In this document: in pieces, positions 6,618 to 13,700 of the stretch
Layout: every line of letters starts with the position of its first letter
How positions within the stretch are numbered: the first letter of the stretch is position 1
Assembly: GCA_964528085.1 (NCBI GenBank)
Contig: CAZGRE010000030.1
Location: 1-17,233 of the forward strand
Origin: B2-G16 sp964528085
Lineage (GTDB): Bacteria > Bipolaricaulota > Bipolaricaulia > UBA7950 > UBA9294
Reading direction: 5' to 3'
Length of the DNA: 17,233 nucleotides
Notes under the pieces: model-generated
The model's database searches: none
What the model saw: only the letters and a program-made list of their open reading frames with translations
What the model was told of the DNA's origin: nothing
Position numbers and translations under genes: made by a program

Positions 6618-8171
6618 CTATCCTCCCAGAATTGCACCGATGTACGCGTCACGGCCGAACCAGAGCGCCTTGGCCGCCGGGGTGACGATCCGCTCCACGA
6701 AGAAGCCGGGGAAGAGCCCGAACGCGATGACGACGAGCGCAAGTACGGCCATCGGGATCAGCATCCCGAGCGGCGCCTCCCCTCCCGCGTCCGGGGCCGG
6801 CCTCGGCCCGAGGAACGCACCCTGGAACGCCTTGAGGAAGACAGCGAGGAGGAGGATGCTCGACAGAATCGCTACGATCGCGAGGACCGGGCTCAACTTG
6901 AACGACGCCTCGTAGATCAGGAACTTCGACGCGAACCCGTTGAACGGCGGGACACCGGCGAGGGCGAACGCACCGATGATGAAGAAGACGCTCGTCCACT
7001 TCATCGTGTGCGCCAACCCGCCCATCCTGTTCAGATCCCTCGTCTTCGCCGCCCGACTGACAGCACCGGCAACGAAGAAGAGGAGGCCGATGCACGCGGC
7101 ATCGTTTATCATGTGGAAGATCCCTCCCTGCATCGCCACAAGGCCGTACGCCGGCTTCGCTGCGATCGTCGCCAGCCCGACGCCGACGCCGAGGAGCATG
7201 TAGCCGATCTGAGAGACCGCACCGAAAGCGATCAGCCGCTTGATGTCGCTCTGGACGAGGGCCATCGTCACCCCGATGAAGATCGTGAGCAGCGCGAAGA
7301 CGATCAGAATCCATCCTGTCGTCACGGTGCTGACCGTAGCCCCGAACAGGGTGAACAGGACGCGGAAGAGTCCGTACAGGCTCGCCTGGCTGTTCGCCAC
7401 GAGGACGGCCGAGGTCGGGGCCGGCGCCTCACCGTACGCATCCGGCGCCCACATGTGCATCGGGACAGCCCCCGCCTTCATGGCGAGCCCGGTGAGGAGG
7501 AGGCCGAGGGCGATCTTGTCTATCAGTCCGCCGGTCAGGCCTTGAGCCAGGTAGGCGATGTTCAGCCCGCCGTGCTCACCGTAGAGGAGCCCGATCGCGA
7601 GAAGGACGAACAGACCGGACAGGGTGTACAGGACCATCACCTTGAACGCCGCCTCCTGCGACCGGCCGAGCCAGACGCGGAACCCGATCAGGCCACAGGC
7701 GGCGATCGACGTCACCTCGAGGAAGACGAAGAAGTTGAACATGTCGCCGGTCAGCTCCATCCCGAAGATCCCTGCCGTCAACAGGAGCAACAGAGAGTGG
7801 TACATGTTCCCGCCCGATCTCTTCCGCCAATAGGAGAGGCTGAACGCGATCGCAGTCAGGGTGACGAGAGCGGTGATCAGGGCCATGAATGCGCTCATCC
7901 CATCGACCTCGAGGAGGATCCGGATCGGCGCGGTCATCCCGGAGGGGAGGGGGACGTTGAACGGCCTCCCCCCGAGGACGTAGACGATCGTCCCTCCGGC
8001 GAAGACGTTCGCCGCAAGGAGGCCGGCGAGCGCCGCCGTGAACGCTGCGACCAGTCCGACGAAGGCATCCCGTACCCCACGACCTAGCTTCCCGATCAGG
8101 GGAACGGCGAACGCCCCCAAAAGCGGAACGGCGATCAGGAGGACGGGTGCGTGAATAGAGAGTGCGTTCAT
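6618..8171 (-). CDS. mbhH: Mbh antiporter-like membrane subunit H (MnhD/NuoN/NuoL-like)
   Basis: Large ion-translocating subunit, 517 residues with about 14 hydrophobic segments; homologous to MrpD and to complex I NuoL/M/N. Conserved charged residues visible in membrane segments include E152 (FFVFLEVTS), K232 (LAMKAGAVPMHMWAPDAYGEAP), K311 (DIKRLIAFGAVSQIGYM) and K416 (PPFNGFASKF). The block that normally reads H-x-x-N-H-A-x-x-K reads H353-MIN-D357-AAC-I361, so the usual second histidine is Asp and the lysine is Ile. The single MnhD-like gene, rather than two, fits Mbh and not Mbx. The start ATG overlaps the mbhG stop (ATGA). Confidence 0.94.
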   Translation of the reverse strand: MNALSIHAPVLLIAVPLLGAFAVPLIGKLGRGVRDAFVGLVAAFTAALAGLLAANVFAGGTIVYVLGGRPFNVPLPSGMTAPIRILLEVDGMSAFMALITALVTLTAIAFSLSYWRKRSGGNMYHSLLLLLTAGIFGMELTGDMFNFFVFLEVTSIAACGLIGFRVWLGRSQEAAFKVMVLYTLSGLFVLLAIGLLYGEHGGLNIAYLAQGLTGGLIDKIALGLLLTGLAMKAGAVPMHMWAPDAYGEAPAPTSAVLVANSQASLYGLFRVLFTLFGATVSTVTTGWILIVFALLTIFIGVTMALVQSDIKRLIAFGAVSQIGYMLLGVGVGLATIAAKPAYGLVAMQGGIFHMINDAACIGLLFFVAGAVSRAAKTRDLNRMGGLAHTMKWTSVFFIIGAFALAGVPPFNGFASKFLIYEASFKLSPVLAIVAILSSILLLAVFLKAFQGAFLGPRPAPDAGGEAPLGMLIPMAVLALVVIAFGLFPGFFVERIVTPAAKALWFGRDAYIGAILGG

Positions 8172-8518
8172 CCTTTAAGCTCCTTTATCTTGTGCACATC
8201 GAGGGTCCCGTAGTGCTTCCAGATGAAGACGGCGAACGAGAGGAGGAGAGCCGTCGTCGCCAGGCCGATGACGATGCTCGTCAGCGTCAGGGCCTGCGGC
8301 GTCGGGAGGACCATCCGTTCTCCCGCCGGGGCGAACGTGTAGATCGGTGCTATCCCCTCGCTCCGATAACCGACCATGACGAGGAAGAGGTTGACCCCGG
8401 TCTCGACGAGCGAGATCCCGATGACGAGTTTGATCAGGTTCCGCTTGAACAGGAGGGTGTAGATCCCCAATATGACCAGCAATGCGCTCGCGACAAACGG
8501 GAGGTTCCCCAGGTTCAT
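8168..8518 (-). CDS. mbhG: Mbh antiporter subunit G (MnhC/NuoK-like)
   Basis: Membrane protein of 116 residues with three hydrophobic helices, homologous to MnhC/MrpC and NuoK. The second helix carries the conserved acidic residue E39 in LVIGISLVETGVNLFLV, corresponding to the functional glutamate of NuoK. A characteristic MnhC segment, LPTPQALTLTSIVIGLATTALLLSF, precedes the third helix. ATGA overlaps on both sides (with mbhF upstream and mbhH downstream) fix the start and suggest translational coupling and fixed stoichiometry. Confidence 0.93.
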   Translation of the reverse strand: MNLGNLPFVASALLVILGIYTLLFKRNLIKLVIGISLVETGVNLFLVMVGYRSEGIAPIYTFAPAGERMVLPTPQALTLTSIVIGLATTALLLSFAVFIWKHYGTLDVHKIKELKG

Positions 8519-8985
8519 TCGACCTCCTCCTTCCGGGCCCCGATCAGCATCACGATGACGATGCTCGCAATCCCGGTCATCACCTTCAATCCTACGGCCC
8601 AGTTCATCAACGGAAGCGTCCCGGCCGAATCGAGGACCCCGCTGCTCGGGCCGATCGGGATAGAGGCGCCGAACAGACCCCCCGAGTTGGCGAGGAGGTT
8701 GTAGAAGAAGGCCGTCCCGACTCCGAGGAAACCCAAACCGATGAATGCGAGAGCCCCGACCTCTTCCAGGGACTGCAACAGGTGAGCGTTCAACCTCCCC
8801 TTGAGCCCGGCCGCCCCGAACGCGACGACGAGGAGCGCGAACGCGCTCGCCACCACAGCTCCGCCCTGGAACCCACCACCCGGGGTCAGGTGACCATGCA
8901 TGATCACGTAGAACCCAAAGACGATGATCAGGCCGTAGACCAACCGGCTGATCGTCCTGACGATGACCGACATCCCTCCGTTCAT
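8515..8985 (-). CDS. mbhF: Mbh antiporter subunit F (MnhB-like)
   Basis: Membrane protein of 156 residues with four hydrophobic segments, homologous to MnhB/MrpB. The family hallmark HGHLTPGGGFQGGAVVASAF is present at about residues 30-49. The start ATG at 8985 (MNGGMSVIVRTISRLVYG) is fixed by its ATGA overlap with the mbhE stop; a second ATG four codons later is an alternative. A longer open frame upstream only reads through mbhE out of frame and is not coding. The C-terminus is short and charged (GARKEEVE), a usual cytoplasmic end for this family. Confidence 0.92.
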   Translation of the reverse strand: MNGGMSVIVRTISRLVYGLIIVFGFYVIMHGHLTPGGGFQGGAVVASAFALLVVAFGAAGLKGRLNAHLLQSLEEVGALAFIGLGFLGVGTAFFYNLLANSGGLFGASIPIGPSSGVLDSAGTLPLMNWAVGLKVMTGIASIVIVMLIGARKEEVE

Positions 8986-9257
8986 CGTTCGTCCTCCCTG
9001 AGCTTGCGGAACAGCGTCAATACGCCGACGACGGCGGCGAACAAGACCGTCGCCTCGCCGAGCGTGTCGAATCCACGGTAGTCGAAGACGATCGCGGTGA
9101 CGACGTTGTTCGCCGCAACCTCCCTCTGCGCGTTCGCTATGAAGTAATCGTCCATCGTGGCGACGCTCGGAGCCCCGAACGGCCGGATCGAGCTCGCGGC
9201 GAGGAGGAGGAACGCACCGACCAACAGGAACGCCACGAATAGAGCGGCCTTTCTCAT
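8982..9257 (-). CDS. mbhE: Mbh membrane subunit E (MnhA C-terminal / MnhB N-terminal-like)
   Basis: Small membrane protein of 91 residues with an N-terminal helix (about 4-23) and a C-terminal helix (about 66-84). The block NVVTAIVFDYRGFDTLGEATVLFAAVVGV (51-79) is the conserved region that in Mrp antiporters is fused to MnhA or MnhB. A separate gene for this segment is characteristic of mbh operons. It overlaps mbhD and mbhF by ATGA at each end. Confidence 0.9.
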   Translation of the reverse strand: MRKAALFVAFLLVGAFLLLAASSIRPFGAPSVATMDDYFIANAQREVAANNVVTAIVFDYRGFDTLGEATVLFAAVVGVLTLFRKLREDER

Positions 9258-9508
9258 TCTTCCTCCTTCCTTCTCGTTCGCCTAACAGCGATGACATAGA
9301 TCGCCGTCGTCAGCGCCGCTCCGATCCCGGCCTCAGCGATGGCGACGTCCGGCGCTTGCAGGATGTAGAACTCGAGCGACACCAGAAGGCTCGCTGCGGC
9401 GAGCGCCAGGACCGATGAGATCAGGTCCTTGAACCAGACCGCAAGCGCCCCCCCGGCGACGATCAGAGCGAGGAGAACGACGTGTATGATGCTCTGTGCT
9501 GCTGTCAT
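9254..9508 (-). CDS. mbhD: Mbh membrane subunit D (DUF4040/MnhA-derived)
   Basis: Membrane protein of 84 residues with three hydrophobic helices. It contains the conserved segment FYILQAPDVAIAEAGIGAALTTAIYVIAV (about 47-75), the pattern of the stand-alone DUF4040 subunits related to NuoJ and to the C-terminal part of MnhA. The ATG at 9508 is fixed by ATGA overlap with mbhC; the 73-residue upstream extension is an out-of-frame read of mbhC. It ends in a charged RRTRRKEEE tail. Confidence 0.9.
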   Translation of the reverse strand: MTAAQSIIHVVLLALIVAGGALAVWFKDLISSVLALAAASLLVSLEFYILQAPDVAIAEAGIGAALTTAIYVIAVRRTRRKEEE

Positions 9509-9843
9509 GAGCGGTCCTCCAGTCTGTCGACCACCGCGCCCTTCGGCTTCACCCCGCTTCGGTGCGCGGCGCGGGCGATCGCGTGCGCACCGGTCGGATT
9601 GGTGATGAGGATGGCAAACAGGGCGATGATCGTGTGAATCGCCAGTGTCTCGTGCGCCGCTCCCCCGCGGGCGAAGCCGTAGGCGATGATCGCGAGCGTC
9701 GTAAATATCGACCCGAACGTCGTGCACTTGGTCGCGCCGTGCAACCGCGTGTAGACGTCAGGGAACCGGATCAGGGCGATCACCCCGAGCCCGTTGAACG
9801 CCACGCTGATCCCGAACAGGACGTAGATCAATCCCGCCATCAC
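9505..9843 (-). CDS. mbhC: Mbh antiporter subunit C (MnhG-like)
   Basis: Membrane protein of about 112 residues with three hydrophobic helices, homologous to MnhG/MrpG (PhaG_MnhG_YufB family). The family motif is clear: RFPDVYTRLHGATKCTTFG at about 26-44. The start is either GTG at 9843, which overlaps the mbhB stop as GTGA, or the adjacent ATG at 9840; GGAGG lies 7 or 10 bases upstream respectively. A hydrophilic C-terminal tail (about 88-112) is longer than needed for the membrane core. Confidence 0.92.
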   Translation of the reverse strand: MMAGLIYVLFGISVAFNGLGVIALIRFPDVYTRLHGATKCTTFGSIFTTLAIIAYGFARGGAAHETLAIHTIIALFAILITNPTGAHAIARAAHRSGVKPKGAVVDRLEDRS

Positions 9844-10106
9844 AACCCCCCCTCCAGATACCGCGCGACGTACAGCGTCCCGACGAACGAGAGGAGCGCA
9901 TAGATGATGGCTACGTCTATGAACACCACCTCATCGAACGCAGCCCCGAGGACGACCATGATCGCCACCACGAGGGTGTTCAACGTGTCCAGACCGACGA
10001 CGCGATCGGGAACAGTCGGACCCAACCCGATCCGCACCAGGCTGAAGATCATGAACAGGGCGAAGCAGGCACCGACAACGAAGAAAGTTACCGGAGCGAT
10101 GATCAT
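9840..10106 (-). CDS. mbhB: Mbh antiporter subunit B (MnhF-like)
   Basis: Membrane protein of 88 residues with three hydrophobic helices, homologous to MnhF/MrpF. Visible family features are VRIGLGPTVPDRVVGLDTLN (about 24-43) and FIDVAIIYALLSFVGTLYVARYLEGG at the end. The ATG at 10106 gives MIIAPVTFFVVG and overlaps the mbhA stop (ATGA), with AGGAGG upstream; the alternative 13-residue extension is less likely. Confidence 0.92.
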   Translation of the reverse strand: MIIAPVTFFVVGACFALFMIFSLVRIGLGPTVPDRVVGLDTLNTLVVAIMVVLGAAFDEVVFIDVAIIYALLSFVGTLYVARYLEGGL

Positions 10107-10627
10107 TCCGCAATCCTCCTTGCCCACTTCGGAAACGACCCGCATACCTCTTCGCAGGTCGGCTCCGCCTTCTTTACGTTGATCCAGTGGACGAACAGAT
10201 CCCCCGTTCCCTCATCGACGTCGACCGACAACGTTCCCGGGGTGAGCGTTATGGAGTTGGCGAGCAGGGTAACCCCAAAATCCGTGCTCAATCCGGGAGA
10301 GAGGCGGACGATCCCCGGCCGGATCCTCCCCGTGATCACCCGGTACGCCACGTCGATGTTGGCGCGGGCCATCGCGAAGAAGAACGGACCGATCAGATAG
10401 ACGAGGAAGGTCAACAAGCGGAGCGGATTGAGCATCCGATAGGGGCTCTTTCCCGATCTCTCCTTCTTGCTGAACGCGACCCGTCCGGCGATCAACCCGA
10501 CGATGAGGGAGAGGACAGCCCCCGAGATCAGCTCCGCGATGCTCCACACCCCTACGCTTCCGCTCCCGAGCGTCAGTAGAAGGTAGAAGAGAAAAGCAAC
10601 GACCGCTGTAACCAAAATAGCGAGCAT
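10103..10627 (-). CDS. mbhA: Mbh antiporter subunit A (MnhE-like), first gene of operon
   Basis: Membrane protein of 174 residues homologous to MnhE/MrpE. There are two or three hydrophobic segments in the first 60 residues and another at about 72-90, followed by the conserved soluble part with LLANSITLTPGTLSVDV and FVHWINV. The ATG at 10627 is preferred to a GTG two codons upstream because GGAG lies about seven bases before the ATG but nearly touches the GTG. The leader from the predicted promoter (10686-10715) is about 50 bases. The gene opens the 14-gene operon and overlaps mbhB by ATGA. Confidence 0.9.
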   Translation of the reverse strand: MLAILVTAVVAFLFYLLLTLGSGSVGVWSIAELISGAVLSLIVGLIAGRVAFSKKERSGKSPYRMLNPLRLLTFLVYLIGPFFFAMARANIDVAYRVITGRIRPGIVRLSPGLSTDFGVTLLANSITLTPGTLSVDVDEGTGDLFVHWINVKKAEPTCEEVCGSFPKWARRIAE

Positions 10628-10685
10628 TCCCACCCTCCCGATACAGCAGTTTCAAACGACCCGGCGGATTCCCGTCGGGCGTGTG

Positions 10686-10715
10686 ATGTTACAGGAGGGC
10701 TTGCAAGCCTGTCAA
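10686..10715 (-). promoter_or_regulatory. Predicted sigma70-type promoter of the mbh operon
   Basis: On the minus strand a perfect -35 box TTGACA (10710-10715) is followed by an 18-base spacer and a -10-like TAACAT (10686-10691, four of six consensus bases). Transcription would start near 10679, giving a leader of about 50 bases before mbhA. This is the only good promoter match in the 113 bases between the upstream gene's stop and mbhA. Confidence 0.6.
10691..10712. promoter_or_regulatory. Candidate operator dyad in the mbh promoter spacer
   Basis: A perfect 12-bp palindrome, GGCTTGCAAGCC, occupies 10698-10709, between the -35 and -10 boxes, and is flanked by a looser inverted pair ACAGG (10691-10695) and CCTGT (10708-10712). 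Placement within the promoter spacer is typical of a repressor or MerR-type activator site. It does not match a regulator site that I can name. As RNA the palindrome would make only a very short stem, so a protein-binding site is more likely than a terminator. Confidence 0.4.
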
Positions 10716-10740
10716 GCGCTGAGAATCGAGCCGGGAAGGA

Positions 10741-13700
10741 TCAATCGACCTCGATCGTGTGGACGATACTATCCTCGTTCTCATCGTCGTCGGTGACGGT
10801 CAGGCGGACGTCGTAGCTGCCGGGGGTCGGAAAGGCGTGAAGGACCATCGGCCCGGCGGCATCGATGACCCCATCGTCTTCGAAGTCCCAAGCATAAGAG
10901 ACGATTGAACCATCGAAATCAAGAGATGACATGCCATTAAACTCGACTGGTTCTCCAGCATGCGGAGCATCCGGGGAGTACGTGAACTCAGCGAGCGGAG
11001 GGACGAACGCCCCGGGCGGGGAGGAGGAGAGATCCCCCACCTCAATCGTGTAGGTCACCGTATCCGTATTCCTATCATTGTCGGTAACAGTCAGGCTGAC
11101 TTCATAACTCCCTGACGAGGGGAAGGTATACTCCGTACTCACATCGGTCGAATCGACGCTCCCGTCCCCATCGAAGTCCCACGAATAGGAGACGATCTCC
11201 CCGTCCGGATCGCTGGAGGACGAGGCGTCGAACAGGACGGGATCATTGGCGCTCGGGTTTCCGGGAGTATAGGAAAAATCGGCTATCGGCGGCTGGAACC
11301 CGCGGGTTACCCCTCCGGTCGGGGCCGGGGAGACCTCGATCGTCTTCGTGATCGCATCCGTATTCCCGTCATCGTCAGTGACGGTCAGGCTAACCTCATG
11401 CCCACCGGCTGCGATGAAGACGTAGCTCGCCGCCTTCCCGGTCGCGTCCTCCTCCCCGTCCCCGTCGAAGTCCCACGAATAGGAGACGATCTCCCCGTCC
11501 GGATCGCTGGAGGACGAGGCGTCGAACAGGACGGGATCATTGGCGCTCGGGTTTCCGGGAGTATAGGAAAAATCGGCTATCGGCGGCTGGAACCCGCGGG
11601 TTACCCCTCCGGTCGGGGCCGGGGAGACCTCGATCGTCTTCGTGATCGTATCCGTATTCCCGTCATTGTCGGTGACGGTCAGGCTTACCTCGTAGCTCCC
11701 GGCTCCGGAGAAGACGTGGCTCACCTCCCTCCCGCGTGCGTCCTCTTCCCCGTCCCCGTCGAAGTCCCACGAATAGGAGACGATCTCCCCGTCGAAATCG
11801 GAGGATGAACCGGCATCGAACGCGACCGATCCGCCCTCCTTAGGCCCCTCCGGTGCATACGTGAAGTCGGCCGTCGGCGGCTGGAAGGTGAGCACCACCT
11901 GTGGGGGGCGTATGTAGCCGCCGAACTGGATCGGTGGGGTCTCAGCCGAAGCATCGACCGTCACCTCGGCCGCCGTTGTGTAGACGAATCGATCGGGGAG
12001 GCTCGCCCGATCGAGCGAGACGGTGCACAGTCCGGGTCGAACGGTCGAAAACTCGAATCGCCCCGACTGATCGGTCACCGCCTCGGTGACCGTCCCGTCC
12101 TCCCTCCGGAGGATGACCCGCACCTCTTCGAACCCTCCCTCCCCTTCGTCCTTCTCTCCGTCCCGATCGAGGTCCTCGAACAGGACGCCGCTCACAACCG
12201 CTCCCGGCAGAAGCGGGATATCGACCGAGATGGTCTTCCCTACATGAAGCTCGATCTCCAACGGATCGGCCGGGAGGGCATCGGACGGGAGTCCGGTCGC
12301 TGAGATCTCGTAAGTCCCCGGGTATAGCGGCGGGAACCGGAAGAGACCTCGCTCGTCCGTCGATACCTCGACCCCATCGGTCTTGACCACCGCACCCCCG
12401 ACCGGGCGGTCGGCCGGTGTATACACCCCATCCCGATCGGTATCGATGAACAGTCTCCCCTCGATCCTCCCCTTTGTCTTCAAGAACGGGACCGGGACAT
12501 CGAGATCGGCATTGAACGTTATCCCGAAACCGAATGACGGCGGTGAGGCATCGCCCCGATCCCAACCGATCGTCCCGTCGAATACGATCTTCAACCATTC
12601 GGTGAACCGGACGGTGAAGTAAGCCGAGAGGTCGAACCGGTCGAGGTTGTTCTTAAGCCCGATCGTCGCCTCGTGAAGCGTCCCCGTCGGCCGGAAGGTG
12701 AGGGAGACGTCGGTCGATCCGGAGAGGACGGCGCCGCCTACGACGTCGCGGAGCGTCTCCTCGGTCAATTGGAGAAAGAGATAGAACGAATCGACGGATA
12801 TCCCGGCCCCTTGTGTGTAGGTCGTGGTCCGGTAGTGTGTTCCGAGGACGCCATCGATCCGGTCGGACACCTTCCCACTGAACGCATACGGGAAGACGCC
12901 ATCGCGCTCGGAGATCCCGACAGAGAGGAGAAGGTCGATCTCGCTTTTGAGCGTCGGGTCGCTGTAGCGCTCCCAACTAAAGTTCGTCGTCGCGGTCAAC
13001 GTCGGACCCTCCTCGAGCGGGCTCACCTCAAGGTTGAACCCGAGCTCATCGGTTATCGTGGTCGGGACCGCTGGACCGGCTATCACGTTGTCCCACTCGT
13101 GCGAGACCGAGAGGCTGACCGACAGGGAGCCCGCCCGCAGCCTTTCGGAGAGGCGGATACCGGCGCTATCCCTCCCCGAGCCGGGGAAGAACGTTCCAAT
13201 CGAGAACGCCTCCCCACTCAAGAAATAACCCTCCGTATCGATCTCGGTGTGGAAGAAGAAGGCGCGGCTTGTCAGCCCACCGTCGATCCCGAGCGCCCCT
13301 TCAAGCCGGATCGTCCAGCCGGCGAGCGGCTCGGCCCCGGCCGCCCCACTCCATATCGCCTTCTGCGAGGTCGAAGTCCGAACGTCGTAGTAGGAGATCC
13401 CGAGGTTCGCCTCCTCCGGGCCGACGGCGATCCGGCCGGCGAATCGCGTCTCGTCGTCCCTCCCGCCGCCGAGGAGGATCAGATCGTAGTATTCCTCATC
13501 GATTTCGAGCCTCCCCCCCCGGCATGACAGGCTGACAAGGTCGGTCAAGCGCTTCGACACGTTCCCGATCCCGTAGGATGCGGGCTCACGCCGGTAGGTG
13601 ATCGAATAGTAGCCGACATCGAGTGGGTCAGGGCCGAAGGGATCCGACGCGCTGAACAAGCCGGAGAAGAACCCATCGAGTACACGCCCGTAGAGGGAGA

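Noticed and set aside
7008..8087. Open frame of 359 codons on the plus strand opposite mbhH
   Set aside because: Charged, repetitive translation typical of the complement of a GC-rich membrane-protein gene; no ribosome site or family match.
2658..10627. Sulfane-sulfur reductase Mbx/Mbs
   Set aside because: Mbx operons have two MnhD-like genes and the M gene placed before J; here there is one H gene, an I gene, the order J-K-L-M-N and intact NiFe cysteines.
6618..10627. Stand-alone Mrp Na+/H+ antiporter operon
   Set aside because: There is no full-length MnhA; its pieces appear as the separate D, E and I genes, and the cluster overlaps directly into hydrogenase genes.
10698..10709. Intrinsic terminator for the PKD-protein gene
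   Set aside because: The palindrome has no room for a loop beyond a 4-bp stem and no T-run, and it lies exactly between promoter boxes; an operator is a better reading.
10880..11800. Regular repeats that might be a CRISPR array
   Set aside because: The 291-294 bp period is a whole number of codons and lies entirely in the PKD coding frame; there is no short repeat/spacer pattern and no cas gene.
12673..13527. Open frame of 284 codons on the plus strand opposite the PKD-protein gene
   Set aside because: Arg/Glu/Pro-rich translation with no domain, mirroring the beta-rich region's codons; the minus-strand frame is continuous and has clear domains.
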